A stretch of 64,000 nt of DNA from Candidatus Oceanisphaera merdipullorum (GCA_018883865.1 JAHLFI010000041.1:1-64000); one strand, 5' to 3'; positions 1 through 9,152 are shown, counted from the first letter of the stretch. The notes: a model not told the origin generated them from the letters alone. Numbers and translations: made by a program.

Positions 1-825
1 CAAACAGAAACTGCGATGAAGAGTGGCATTGAGCAACTCGCGCAGTTGGCTAACGACACCTTTACCTCGACGGATCTGCAGCGTGGGCAAACGGATCAAG
101 TGGCGACGGCTATAACTCAAATGGGGCAAACAATTAGTGAGGTGTCCGGTATTGCCCATCGCACTGCCGAAGATACGGAAAGTGCGGTAGCAGATACCCA
201 AAATACCAATGACAACATGGCGCTTACTTCACACACCATGCAAGAGTTAAATGTGGTGATGGCTGACATTGAAAAAACCATTATCGAGTTCGCTAGTCAG
301 GCGGGTGCCATTAATTCTGTAGTAGAAGTAATAAACGGTATCTCAGAGCAAACTAACTTATTAGCGCTAAACGCGGCCATAGAAGCAGCAAGAGCCGGTG
401 AGCAAGGCCGAGGTTTTGCGGTGGTGGCGGATGAAGTGCGAAGCCTTGCACAACGCACCCAAGCCTCCACGCTAGAAATTCGTGAGCAAATTAGTCAGTT
501 GCAGCACACGGCGGAGCAATCCACCAAGGCAATCCAGCAGGGTACGAGAAGTAGCCAGCAGGTCGCGACCAATACCGAGCAATCGGCGGCGGCGTTGCTG
601 AGCATCAAACAGCGCTTCGAAGCTATAAGCTCGGGTAACCGCCAAGTGGCAGCGGCCACCGAAGAGCAGGGTGCCGTGGCCGAGCATATTAATGAGTCGG
701 CGCACTTAATCTCCGACAGTGCGGCCAGCATTCACCAAAATGCTGAACAGCAATTGGAGGCCATTAATATGCTGCAGTCCCGTGCCGATCATTTACGCGC
801 TCTGGTGACGCAATTTAAGGTGTAA
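1..825 (+). CDS. Methyl-accepting chemotaxis protein, C-terminal signalling part (5'-truncated by window edge)
   Basis: The reading frame is open from base 1, so the gene starts upstream and only about 274 C-terminal residues are visible. They form the cytoplasmic coiled-coil signalling domain of a chemoreceptor, which activates CheA/CheW. The hairpin tip [19 protein letters not shown] is the near-invariant CheA/CheW contact region, followed by [15 protein letters not shown]. Long Gln/Ala/Ser-rich helices on each side carry the likely methylation sites. The sensor and membrane parts are outside the window, so the ligand cannot be inferred. The gene ends in LVTQFKV, with no CheR-tethering pentapeptide. 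A strong terminator follows, so it is the last gene of its transcript. Confidence 0.95.
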   Translation, partial: QTETAMKSGIEQLAQLANDTFTSTDLQRGQTDQVATAITQMGQTISEVSGIAHRTAEDTESAVADTQNTNDNMALTSHTMQELNVVMADIEKTIIEFASQAGAINSVVEVINGISEQTNLLALNAAIEAARAGEQGRGFAVVADEVRSLAQRTQASTLEIREQISQLQHTAEQSTKAIQQGTRSSQQVATNTEQSAAALLSIKQRFEAISSGNRQVAAATEEQGAVAEHINESAHLISDSAASIHQNAEQQLEAINMLQSRADHLRALVTQFKV

Positions 826-860
826 TCGAAAGCGCTAAGCCACCAGTTCTATGAGAACCC

Positions 861-893
861 AACACCCTGACACTTTGTGTCAGGGTGTTTTTT
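861..893 (+). terminator. Rho-independent terminator after the chemoreceptor gene
   Basis: An inverted repeat, ACACCCTGACAC with a TTT loop and GTGTCAGGGTGT, forms a 12-bp stem directly followed by a run of T. It lies 36 bases after the stop codon of the chemoreceptor. Confidence 0.93.
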
Positions 894-1001
894 ATCTGGC
901 GCGGCAGCTGATTTTGGACATTTAATCAAAAGGTTGCGTATATGCTAAGATAGCGAGCTGTCAGTCAGGCTGACGTTCATGATGGATAATAGGAGTGAAG
1001 T

Positions 1002-1769
1002 TTGTTTAGCGAATTTATTCTTGATGATGGCGTTGAATTTAACTCAGATCTTAATGTGCCTTTCGTGCCCTCTGACGAATTGATAGTAGAGAGCATGCTC
1101 GATTTGGCACGGGTGACCAGCCAAGATCTGCTCTTTGATTTAGGCTCAGGCGATGGTCGCATTCTGGTCTCGGCGGCTATGGGCCGAGAAGCGCGGGGTG
1201 TGGGCGTCGACATGGATCCCTTACGTTTAGCAGAAGGTCGAGAATTTGCCGCCTCCATGAGCATGGATCACTTGGTTGAGTTCATCGAAGGTGATTTTTT
1301 TAATGCGGATATTAGCCGTGCCACTGTGGTGACGCTGTATTTATTGCAAAGCATTAATCTGCTATTACGGCCCAAGCTTTTAACCGAGCTGAAACCGGGT
1401 ACTCGCATCATCTCCAATTCATTTGATATGGGGGAATGGGAGCCCGATGACCGCTGCTATGCGGCGGGCTCACATATTTACAAGTGGGTGATACCGGCTA
1501 ACGTGGCGGGGGTGTGGGAGTGGCAAACGCAGGATAAGCAACACTATAAAGTCGCACTGAGTCAGACGTTTCAGCGTGTTAGTGCCAAGGCGTGGGTGAA
1601 TGATACGCCCGTCGAGGTGTTGGCCTCCGATCTGTGCGGCAGTCGCTTAATGCTGACTATCGCAGGCACAGATCTTAATGAGCCGCGTACCTTTTATTGG
1701 CGCACCGTGGGCGAGCAACTGCAGGCGCGAGCCGGTGAAACCGATTATGCGACGGCAACACTCATCTAG
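1002..1769 (+). CDS. Class I SAM-dependent methyltransferase-like protein
   Basis: The protein has 255 residues. Residues about 43-65 hold a Rossmann methyltransferase motif I, LFDLGSGDGRILVSAA, followed by the acidic motif II GVGVDMDP. A later strand, ATVVTLYLLQSINLLLRPKL, fits the post-II region. This pattern resembles small protein-lysine or DOT1-like methyltransferases, but the substrate is not recognisable. The last 100 residues are a separate beta-rich part that I cannot assign. I chose the TTG at 1002 because AGGAG lies six bases upstream and the only nearby GTG runs into a stop. The 3' end overlaps the convergent EamA gene by 8 bases. The methyltransferase fold is clear; the function is unknown. 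Confidence 0.8.
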   Translation: MFSEFILDDGVEFNSDLNVPFVPSDELIVESMLDLARVTSQDLLFDLGSGDGRILVSAAMGREARGVGVDMDPLRLAEGREFAASMSMDHLVEFIEGDFFNADISRATVVTLYLLQSINLLLRPKLLTELKPGTRIISNSFDMGEWEPDDRCYAAGSHIYKWVIPANVAGVWEWQTQDKQHYKVALSQTFQRVSAKAWVNDTPVEVLASDLCGSRLMLTIAGTDLNEPRTFYWRTVGEQLQARAGETDYATATLI

Positions 1770-2682
1770 TTTTTGTTCTGCCTAAGCTCACTAACGCTAC
1801 CCCAGTACCAATTAATAGCGCGCCCCATAATAGCCCAGGCGGCGGCGCTTCACCCTGCAGTAACACAGCTACAGGCACGCCCACTAGGGCGCCGACGGCG
1901 CCCAGCAAACTTAGTAATACGGGGCCACCGTTTTTTTGCAGCGTAAATAAGACTAAGAATTGCCCAGCAAAGACCAAAGACTGAGCGCCAATTAAGGCTA
2001 AGGGCAGGGCTTTGGTTTGCGGTAAGTGCAAAGGCAAGTCGGTGAGCAAACCGGTTACTAATAGCATGAGGGCGGCAGCCAGCAGCATGCCTGGCGCTAA
2101 AGCCGCAGCTGCCACGCCGGGTGGCCAGCGCAGCGTGCGATAGAGATTACCGATCGCCAATAATACCGGGCCGAGTAGCGCCACGAAAATCCAAAAGTTA
2201 TCCGCACTAGATCCGCTTAGCTTATTAATGGCTAACACACCGGCACCGGCTAAGGCCGCCACCACGCCGCAGGCCCGCATCACATTAAAGCGCTCCATGC
2301 CTAACGCCAAGGCGCCCACATAAGTGAGCAGCGGCGGCAATGAAATAATCAAGGCCACAAAACCTGCACCTACATGGGGCACTGCAGAAAAGAAGATAAA
2401 GTTTGATCCCGCGACCCCCACTAACGCCGACACCGCGTAATATTCCACAGTACGCTTGGTGAGGGGCGGCAAGGTTTTGCGCACTATGGCAAGGCTTAGC
2501 AGCATAACGGCGGCCCCCACGATAGACCAAGTTAAGAACGCCAAGGGCGCGAGCGACATTTCACCGGCTAATTTGGCCAAGTTAGTTGATAAGCCGAGTA
2601 AGGCGCCGCCTAACAATAGGCATAATAAGGGTCCTAACCAGGCTTTATGGGATTTGCCAGAGGAAGTGAGAGCCTGAGTCAT
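1762..2682 (-). CDS. DMT superfamily EamA-type transporter
   Basis: This is a 306-residue inner-membrane protein made almost entirely of hydrophobic helices, about ten in all. It is arranged as two EamA repeats of roughly 150 residues, as in RhaT/YddG-like drug/metabolite exporters. The first repeat contains LGGALLGLSTNLAKLAGEM and the second begins near LVALLGPVLLAIGNLYRTLRW. Length and topology are normal for the family, whose members mostly export amino acids or other small metabolites. Nothing here fixes the substrate. It is transcribed alone, convergent with the methyltransferase-like gene. A long non-coding stretch separates its start from the divergent oxidase operon. Confidence 0.85.
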   Translation of the reverse strand: MTQALTSSGKSHKAWLGPLLCLLLGGALLGLSTNLAKLAGEMSLAPLAFLTWSIVGAAVMLLSLAIVRKTLPPLTKRTVEYYAVSALVGVAGSNFIFFSAVPHVGAGFVALIISLPPLLTYVGALALGMERFNVMRACGVVAALAGAGVLAINKLSGSSADNFWIFVALLGPVLLAIGNLYRTLRWPPGVAAAALAPGMLLAAALMLLVTGLLTDLPLHLPQTKALPLALIGAQSLVFAGQFLVLFTLQKNGGPVLLSLLGAVGALVGVPVAVLLQGEAPPPGLLWGALLIGTGVALVSLGRTKTR

Positions 2683-3237
2683 GAATGCTGCCTACCTATG
2701 TTAGGAAAAATATATGAATGAAAAGCATTAATAAAACATAACCTTAACATAAACGTAATCCGAATCTGACATAGCGTAAATATGAATATAACCTGCCAGC
2801 TGCTAGTGGTTAACCTTCTGTAGCCTACCTCTCGTCCGCTAACTTACCGCCCAGCAATTCATCTCCCGACAACTGATCGATCGGCAATAATCGGCAAACA
2901 CTAACCCGTCACGGTGGCCACCTCACCAATCCAAGACATCGATATTTTTCTTCTTACTTACGTCGTTTCTTTTCTGGTCTGTCCAGTGACTTGTGCATTT
3001 GAGGTGTTCTATTTGTGGAGCTTATTGAGACCACTGTGTGTTTACTGAGCCACCGCTAGCCTCGCTTTATTATTTCATGATCTCATTATTTTTTTATTAC
3101 ATATGGTTAACAAATAAGCTTGTGACTAGGCTAAGTAGGTAGCGGTCGAGAAGCCAGTCAGGATTCTTGGCTTTCTTAGCTAAGTTATGATGCCCAAAAA
3201 CGTAATATGCATCCCGTATGAATCAATAGGATCCATT
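2683..3237. other. Long intergenic region between divergent eamA-type and ccoN-like genes
   Basis: About 550 bases separate the two divergent starts, and no convincing gene is visible. The stretch is AT-rich on both sides and must hold the promoters of both units. I looked for an FNR/ANR box (TTGAT-N4-ATCAA), usual upstream of cbb3 operons, and did not find a good match. ATGs at 3187 and 3190 are in or near frame with the oxidase gene but lack a ribosome binding site. Confidence 0.6.
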
Positions 3238-4854
3238 ATGACGCCTACAATAGCAGTGTTGCTGATCATTACATTTTTGCTGTCAACTGTGGGCTTGCTG
3301 CTATTGATTTGGTCAATTGCCACCAATCAATTTAGCCAAAGCCAAGCGGCAGCCCGGACCATTTTTAGCCCTGGGGAAGAGGGACACAGTGAAGACCCCG
3401 CACTTAAGAGCGCTCAGCCTTTTTTAGGTGACAATAAAGAACAACACGAGGCGGTGATAGCACGCTCGATAGCCGACCACTCGTCTAAAACAGCCGTTCT
3501 TACTTGGATCACTTCCGCCATCATCTGGCTATTGATTGGGTCTGTATACGGACTTTTTTCCGCCATTAAGATGCATTATCCCGAGTTTTTGGCTGATAGC
3601 CAATGGTGGACCTTTGGTCGCATTCGGCCTATGCACCTAAACGCCGTGACCTACGGTTGGGCGTCGATGGCGGGTATTGGGGTGGTGTTATTTTTGATCC
3701 CCCGATTATTTAAAACGCCCTTGTTTGGCGCCAAATATGCGATCAGCGGCGCCGTGCTATGGAATATCGGCATGCTGCTGGGTTTAGGCGCCATTAACCT
3801 TGGTTTGTCTGATGGCCAAGAGTGGTTGGAGTTTCCTTGGCAAATAGACCTCTTGTTTGTGGTGGGCGGCGGCCTATGTGCTGTGCCCTTGCTGGTGACC
3901 TGTGCCAAACGAAAAGTGCAGCACTTGTATGTATCCAGCTGGTATTTTCTTGCGGCCTTAGTGTGGTTTCCATTCTTGTTTTTAATTGCCAATGCCCCTT
4001 ACTTGTTTCCTGGTGCACCAGGCGCCACCGTAAATTGGTGGTTTGCCCATAACGTGCTGGGCTTGTGGGTTACGCCACTCGGCGTCGGTATTGCCTATTA
4101 TATGATCCCTAAAATCTTAGGTAGGCCGATTGTTTCTTATAAATTGTCGTTACTTGGCTTTTGGTCTTTGGCGTTATTTTACAGCCAAGTGGGTATTCAC
4201 CACCTCATAGGTGGGCCTATTCCGACTTGGCTGGTGACCCTGTCCATCGTGCACAGTGTCATGATGTCGATCCCTGTCATTACGGTCGCCATCAACCACC
4301 ACGGCACCATGTTGGGGCATTTTTCCCGGCTGAAAGACTCGCCTACCCTGCGCTTCGTGTGGATAGGTGCGCTTATGTATACCATCACCTCATTGCAAGG
4401 CTCGATGGAAGCACTGCGCAGTGTGAACGTCATTACTCACTTTACCCATTACACAGTGGGCCATGCGCATTTAGGCATGTATGGCTTCTTGAGCTTTGTC
4501 TTGTTTGGTGCCGTGTATTTCATTATGCCGCGTTTAACCGATTGGGAGTGGCCATGGCGTCGCATGATCACCCTGCATTTTTGGTTGGTTTTCATCGGTA
4601 TCTTGATTTACTTCGTCTCGCTTACCACCGCCGGTTGGTTACAAGGGGTTGCCTTGTTGGACGCTAAAACCCCGTTTCTTGAAATTGTGCAAATGACTAT
4701 TCCTTACCTGCAAGCTCGTTCTGTGGGTGGCGGTATGATGGCGCTGGGGCATGTGGTGTTTGCCGTGCACTTCTTTGCCATGCTGAAACGCCGCGGTATT
4801 GTTAAAAATGAGCCGACGTTGTTCCGTGTCAATACTAAGGAGGCCTCATTATGA
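3238..4854 (+). CDS. ccoN: cbb3-type cytochrome oxidase subunit I (CcoN-like) with CcoS-like N-terminal segment
   Basis: This is the catalytic haem-copper oxidase subunit in the inner membrane (538 residues, longer than the usual ~475). Haem and copper ligands are in place: H133 and H411 for low-spin haem b, H409 for haem b3, and H271 with H321/H322 for CuB. Y315 precedes HH by six residues, as in the cross-linked tyrosine of cbb3 enzymes. The first ~45 residues are one membrane helix, then IWSIATNQF and an acidic stretch. This resembles the small assembly protein CcoS and is absent from ordinary CcoN. I prefer ATG 3238, with AGGA six bases upstream; an in-frame ATG at 3187 lacks one. The stop overlaps the next start as ATGA. 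Variant rather than canonical CcoN. Confidence 0.88.
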   Translation: MTPTIAVLLIITFLLSTVGLLLLIWSIATNQFSQSQAAARTIFSPGEEGHSEDPALKSAQPFLGDNKEQHEAVIARSIADHSSKTAVLTWITSAIIWLLIGSVYGLFSAIKMHYPEFLADSQWWTFGRIRPMHLNAVTYGWASMAGIGVVLFLIPRLFKTPLFGAKYAISGAVLWNIGMLLGLGAINLGLSDGQEWLEFPWQIDLLFVVGGGLCAVPLLVTCAKRKVQHLYVSSWYFLAALVWFPFLFLIANAPYLFPGAPGATVNWWFAHNVLGLWVTPLGVGIAYYMIPKILGRPIVSYKLSLLGFWSLALFYSQVGIHHLIGGPIPTWLVTLSIVHSVMMSIPVITVAINHHGTMLGHFSRLKDSPTLRFVWIGALMYTITSLQGSMEALRSVNVITHFTHYTVGHAHLGMYGFLSFVLFGAVYFIMPRLTDWEWPWRRMITLHFWLVFIGILIYFVSLTTAGWLQGVALLDAKTPFLEIVQMTIPYLQARSVGGGMMALGHVVFAVHFFAMLKRRGIVKNEPTLFRVNTKEASL

Positions 4855-5468
4855 AACGTGCTCTCGCAATTATGGTGGGTGCGGCCTTTATTTTGCTGCT
4901 GGCCACCTTAACCCTAGTGGTGCTGCCCTACATTCAAATGACCTCGGAAGCTGTGCCTCCGGAGCTTAAACCTTACACAGACCAAGAGTTGGTCGGTCGT
5001 CAATTATATATTGCCAATGGCTGTGTGTATTGCCATAGCCAACAGCCTCGCGACCCGAGCTTCGCGCCCGGTGACCGAGACCGCGGTTGGGGCCGCCCAA
5101 GTGTCGCGGGCGACTACACTTACGATGAACCCCACCTGCTGGGTACCATGCGAACCGGGCCCGACTTATTTAATATCGCGGCCCGCCAGCCCAGTGCAGA
5201 CTGGCATCTGATCCATTTATATAACCCGCAGGCGGTGATGAAGGGCAGCATTATGCCGCCGTATCGGTTCTTGTTCCGTGAGGTAGATAGAGCCGGCCCG
5301 AATGACAGAGTGGTGAATATTCCACCGCCTTACGGACCTGAGTCTGGTGAAATAGTGGCAACCGACCAAGCCATGGCGCTGCTCGCCTATTTATTAGCGC
5401 TTGATCATACCTATCCGGCACCCACGTTACCGCAGCCCACAGTACAACCTGAAGCAGCTAAGGAGTAG
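4851..5468 (+). CDS. ccoO: cbb3-type oxidase mono-haem subunit II (CcoO-like)
   Basis: A 205-residue membrane-anchored c-type cytochrome. Residues about 5-28 form the anchor helix and the rest is periplasmic. The haem c site is C58-V-Y-C61-H62, followed by SQQPRDP. The family blocks RTGPDL, WHLIHLYNPQ and SIMPPYRFL follow, with M135 the probable axial ligand. It passes electrons towards the CcoN haems. Length is normal for CcoO. Its ATG overlaps the ccoN stop, and AAGGAGG sits just upstream inside ccoN, so the two are translationally coupled. The C-terminal tail is rich in Pro and Glu. Confidence 0.93.
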   Translation: MKRALAIMVGAAFILLLATLTLVVLPYIQMTSEAVPPELKPYTDQELVGRQLYIANGCVYCHSQQPRDPSFAPGDRDRGWGRPSVAGDYTYDEPHLLGTMRTGPDLFNIAARQPSADWHLIHLYNPQAVMKGSIMPPYRFLFREVDRAGPNDRVVNIPPPYGPESGEIVATDQAMALLAYLLALDHTYPAPTLPQPTVQPEAAKE

Positions 5469-6065
5469 ATGATGAGTCAAGATGAACATCGCGCGCAACG
5501 CCGTGAAGCTCCCGAGCCAGAAGAAGGTGATCGCGGAATCCCGAAAATTGTCATGGCGTGGATAGTGGTCCTGTTGTTTTGGGGCGTAGGCTATTACATC
5601 TGGCAAATAGGTAAGCCGATGCTAGGTGGCGACAGTCGCAGTGTGCCGGTACAAGTGGTGGCGAACACCGCAGGTGGATCAGCCGCCATCGATGGTGGTG
5701 TTATTTATAATGCCAACTGCAGCGCCTGTCACCAAGCTACCGGCTTAGGCATTCCGGGTGCCTTCCCACCGTTAGTCGGCAGTGAATGGGTGGTCGGCGA
5801 TCCGACCATTGCCGTGTCTATCGTCCATGATGGTTTACAAGGCGCGATTGACGTGGCCGGTGTCAGCTATATGGGTGTGATGCCCAAGTTTGGCGGTAAT
5901 TTATCTAATGCCGAGATAGCTGCCGTGTTAACGCACATCAGAAACGAGTGGGGCAACAACGCCAGTGCCGTTGAAACCTCATTAGTTGATGAGCATGTCA
6001 CCCGCTTTGCTGAACGCGGCCCTTGGTCACAAGAGGAGTTAATAAGCACCTTTGGTAAGCCATAA
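5469..6065 (+). CDS. Membrane-anchored mono-haem cytochrome c in the ccoP position
   Basis: The protein has 198 residues: a charged cytoplasmic N-terminus, one membrane helix (about 25-47) and a single periplasmic cytochrome c domain. The haem site is C84-S-A-C87-H88, followed by QATGLGIPGAFPPLVGSEWV; M138 in GVMPKFGG is the likely sixth ligand. Canonical CcoP is about 300 residues with two haem c sites, so this is shorter and has only one. The N-terminal part (EGDRGIPKIVMAWIVVLLFW) does resemble the CcoP anchor. It probably donates electrons to the CcoNO-like core. It starts directly after ccoO, with AAGGAG upstream. I leave the symbol empty because it is not a standard CcoP. Confidence 0.85.
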   Translation: MMSQDEHRAQRREAPEPEEGDRGIPKIVMAWIVVLLFWGVGYYIWQIGKPMLGGDSRSVPVQVVANTAGGSAAIDGGVIYNANCSACHQATGLGIPGAFPPLVGSEWVVGDPTIAVSIVHDGLQGAIDVAGVSYMGVMPKFGGNLSNAEIAAVLTHIRNEWGNNASAVETSLVDEHVTRFAERGPWSQEELISTFGKP

Positions 6066-6069
6066 TTTC

Positions 6070-8397
6070 ATGGCGACCGCAGTCGCGTTTCCGTTCGTTG
6101 ACGAAAGTCGACAAGATGACACAGAGCACAGTGTCATCTTAATGGTCGAGGGAATGCGCTGTGCTAGCTGTGCCATTGCGGTGGAAGCCCGATTAAAAAA
6201 ACAGCCTAACGTGAGCGATGCGGCGGTCAATTTTGCCGCCGACATCGCCATGATAAGCTGGCGGGGTGATAAGCCTGATATAAAGCAACTTAAGCGTGCC
6301 GTGGCGCGTTTGGGTTATCAATTACATACATCCGTCTGCCCTGAACGCAGCGCTCAACAAGCTGAGACCATGCGCAAGCACTTGCAATTGCGCCTCGCGG
6401 TGGCTGTCGTGTTTGGCATGTGGAGCATGATGCCTGCCATCTTGCTTTATTTAGCACCTTTAGGTGCAGTTGAGCCCGCTCTCATGTGGCCACTGGCATT
6501 AGCCAGCGGCCTGTTTGCCATACCCGTGCTGCTGTACTCGGGCAGCCATTTTTATCGGGTGGGCTGGCGCACCTTACGCGCGGGCTGCCCTGGGCTCGAC
6601 AGCTTGATCACGCTTGCTGTATGGGCGGCGGTGCTGATCTCCAGCTGGCAACTTTATCTAGCATCGGCGCACGTCTATTTTGATGCGGCCGTGATGCTCA
6701 TTACTTTTCAATTGGTGGCGCGCCTGCTCGACACCAGCGTGCGTCGTCGCGCCTCAGAAGTGCTGCGTCGTTACTTTCAATACATGCCGGATCACATCGA
6801 GGTGCTGGATGAGGAAGGTAATATCAGCCGGCAAACGGTCAGCAGCGTTACGTTGGGGCAGCGCATTATTTTGCAAACCGGCCAGCAGCTGGTGCTAGAC
6901 GGTGTGGTGCTAAACGGGGCTGGACAGGCGGATTTATCCTTGCTCACGGGTGAGCACGAGCCGCAAGCGGTCGCGCTGGGAGATGAGGTGTTAGCTGGCT
7001 GCAGCTTGGTGGAGGGCGAGCTTACCTTAATAGTCACCGCGACAGTGGGGGAGCGGCGCCTTGACCGCCTTGCGCATTCAATCAGCAAAGTTTTAAGTCG
7101 TAAGACGGCGCTGCAGCAGTTGACCGACCGCATCGCACGCCTCTTGATCCCCATTATTTTAGTGGCCGCTTGTTTAGCAATCCTACTGTCGTGGTGGCAA
7201 GGAGCGGATCTTATCTCGGCCATCGGTCGAGGGGTTGCGGTATTAATTGTCAGTTGCCCTTGCGCGTTGAGCTTGGCCATTCCCTTGGTGATCACCATGG
7301 GTCATGCGCGCATGATCAATGCTGGCATTATCTTACGCGATCCGGCAGCACTGGAAACCGCCGCCGATGTAAAGGTGGTGGTCTTTGATAAGACAGGTAC
7401 CTTAACGACAGATACGCCCAGTATTAAGCAATTATTGCCGGTTATCGGCTGGAGTCAGCAAGAACTGCTGCAACTGGGATTAAATATTTTAAGCCAAGGT
7501 GTGCATCCCGTTGCTAAAGGGTTACTCGCGCATGTGGCGGACTTGAATAAAGAGCGATATGAAAAGTTAAACGAGCAGTTAAAGACAGGGACAGACAGCG
7601 CTGAAAGTGGGGCTGAGTTTAAGCCAATGAGAGCCGTTAGCGAAGGCGAGCGAGAAAGTATCGTCGGCCAAGGAACCTATTGGCGCTCAGAGCATTTCGT
7701 GGCGCTCGCAGGGCGCGCATCTTGGCTGGCGGCGCACGGCATCAGCTTACCTGAATTAGTGGATTCGGGCATGCAGCTGCATTTGGCCGTTCAGGGCCAA
7801 TATGTGGGCAGTATCCAGTTTCAAGAAACCCTGCGGCCCGAGGCCCTCCCGACCATAGAGACCTTACAACGCCAGGGCTATATGGCGTATTTGCTCAGTG
7901 GGGATACGGCGTTGGCGTGTCGCGAGCTGGCCTCTCGGGTCGGTATCGCTCAAGCGCAGGTTTTGCATGATCGTAGTCCAGAACAAAAGCACCGCTTTAT
8001 TGAAGCATTGGAGCGCAAAGCTAAGGTAGTGTTTGTGGGGGATGGCCTTAATGATGGATTGGCATTAGCCGGTGCCAGTTTAGGGATTGCAGTGGGGCAT
8101 GCGAACTCAGCCACCGGCATGGCTGCCGCCGTATATTTACCGGATGGCGTAGCACAGGTACCCACCACCTTGAAGTTGGCCAAACGAGCGCGAAGGTTAA
8201 TGTATGAAAATTTGTTTTGGGCGCTGGCGTACAATAGTTGCGTGATCCCCTTAGCGATATTTGGCTGGATCCATCCGGTTATTGCCGCCGTAGCCATGTC
8301 GTTAAGTAGCTTATGTGTTTTATTGAATAGCGCTCGCATGCAGGGTCAAGCACCCTTTAAAGAAAATCTTAGAAATAGCATAAATTCGAGTAAATAA
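6070..8397 (+). CDS. ccoI: Copper-transporting P1B-type ATPase, CcoI/FixI type
   Basis: About 775 residues. It begins with a heavy-metal-associated domain whose metal site is C31-A-S-C34. Membrane helices follow, with the transport motif C396-P-C398 in SCPCALSLAIPL. The phosphorylation motif is D440KTGT and the hinge motif VGDGLND contains D658. These are the marks of a copper P1B ATPase. Position after the oxidase genes points to the CcoI/FixI role of supplying copper to the oxidase active site. Start choice is uncertain: ATG 6070 is used, but a TTG at 6052 overlaps the preceding stop and lies about 15 bases after GAGGAG. This ends the operon. Confidence 0.9.
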   Translation: MATAVAFPFVDESRQDDTEHSVILMVEGMRCASCAIAVEARLKKQPNVSDAAVNFAADIAMISWRGDKPDIKQLKRAVARLGYQLHTSVCPERSAQQAETMRKHLQLRLAVAVVFGMWSMMPAILLYLAPLGAVEPALMWPLALASGLFAIPVLLYSGSHFYRVGWRTLRAGCPGLDSLITLAVWAAVLISSWQLYLASAHVYFDAAVMLITFQLVARLLDTSVRRRASEVLRRYFQYMPDHIEVLDEEGNISRQTVSSVTLGQRIILQTGQQLVLDGVVLNGAGQADLSLLTGEHEPQAVALGDEVLAGCSLVEGELTLIVTATVGERRLDRLAHSISKVLSRKTALQQLTDRIARLLIPIILVAACLAILLSWWQGADLISAIGRGVAVLIVSCPCALSLAIPLVITMGHARMINAGIILRDPAALETAADVKVVVFDKTGTLTTDTPSIKQLLPVIGWSQQELLQLGLNILSQGVHPVAKGLLAHVADLNKERYEKLNEQLKTGTDSAESGAEFKPMRAVSEGERESIVGQGTYWRSEHFVALAGRASWLAAHGISLPELVDSGMQLHLAVQGQYVGSIQFQETLRPEALPTIETLQRQGYMAYLLSGDTALACRELASRVGIAQAQVLHDRSPEQKHRFIEALERKAKVVFVGDGLNDGLALAGASLGIAVGHANSATGMAAAVYLPDGVAQVPTTLKLAKRARRLMYENLFWALAYNSCVIPLAIFGWIHPVIAAVAMSLSSLCVLLNSARMQGQAPFKENLRNSINSSK

Positions 8398-8525
8398 ACG
8401 GGCAGGCAACTGCACGCCGATCTCCGTTAAGTGGTAAGTCAATTCCGCGCCTAAACCTTCATACACTCTTGAGGTAACATAAAGCGGTGAGTGCTAGGCC
8501 TAGTCGATTAATCATTGAGTCAGGC

Positions 8526-8563
8526 CAAAAAGCAAACAGCCAGCGCTAGGCTGACTGTTTGCT
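8526..8563 (-). terminator. Rho-independent terminator of the outer-membrane protein gene
   Basis: On the minus strand a 14-bp stem with one mismatch (AGCAAACAGTCAGC with GCTGGCTGTTTGCT) is followed by TTTTT. It lies 44 bases after the stop codon of the beta-barrel gene. On the plus strand it has no T run, so it mainly serves the minus strand. Confidence 0.85.
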
Positions 8564-8606
8564 GTGCTTATGACAATGCTATCGCTGTTTTACTGATAGT
8601 GGATTA

Positions 8607-9152
8607 TTAGAAGTTATAACCCATACCTACCACGTAGTCCCAGCTGCCGTTGTCGTAGTTTTTGTCTGCGCTGTCTTTACTATCAAACAAGAAGCTGTAT
8701 TCGGCGCGAGCTTGAATAAAGGTTGAGGGCAGTACGTAGTACTTAGCACCTAGCTCTAAGCCAGCTGTACCGGTTTCTTTTACGCCATCACCGTAGATAG
8801 CACCCAGAGAGGCACCGACGAACGGACGAAACGCGCTTTGACCAAAGTGGTAATCAATGAAGCCTTTGGTAGCACCGCGCCAAATATCATCACCGTTGTC
8901 CACGGAACCCCAAGTCACGTTTTGACGGACACCTGCCACAGTTTGGTCATTTAAATACCAACCGATATCCCCAGACAGACCCATAGCGCCATTATCAAAG
9001 TTCTTATCGCTAGTACCTGAACCACTGATGGAAAACTCGCGATCGCCTTGTTTAGGACCCACACCCTGATACGTACCTTGTGCCTGTGACAGTGTAGGAA
9101 TTAATAAAGCACTTACAGCAACTGCCAGAGAAAGCTTTTTGAATGTTTTCAT
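8607..9152 (-). CDS. Outer membrane beta-barrel protein
   Basis: A 181-residue secreted protein. Residues 1-24 are a classical signal peptide, MKTFKKLSLAVAVSALLIPT, with cleavage after the SQA/QG region. The mature part alternates polar and aromatic residues in short strands, with turns rich in Gly, Asn and Asp. It ends in YVVGMGYNF, with the terminal Phe expected by the BAM assembly machinery. Size and pattern fit small eight-stranded barrels of the OmpA/OmpW-like superfamily. The specific function is not recognisable. It is transcribed alone with its own terminator and a long AT-rich upstream region. Confidence 0.85.
   Translation of the reverse strand: MKTFKKLSLAVAVSALLIPTLSQAQGTYQGVGPKQGDREFSISGSGTSDKNFDNGAMGLSGDIGWYLNDQTVAGVRQNVTWGSVDNGDDIWRGATKGFIDYHFGQSAFRPFVGASLGAIYGDGVKETGTAGLELGAKYYVLPSTFIQARAEYSFLFDSKDSADKNYDNGSWDYVVGMGYNF

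Noticed and set aside
2683..3237. FNR/ANR box expected upstream of a cbb3 operon
   Set aside because: No acceptable TTGAT-N4-ATCAA match was found, so none is annotated.
4161..4667. 168-residue open frame inside ccoN in another frame
   Set aside because: It lies wholly within the clearly coding oxidase gene and its product has no recognisable features.
6792..7298. 168-residue minus-strand frame inside the copper ATPase gene
   Set aside because: Antisense shadow of a strongly conserved gene.
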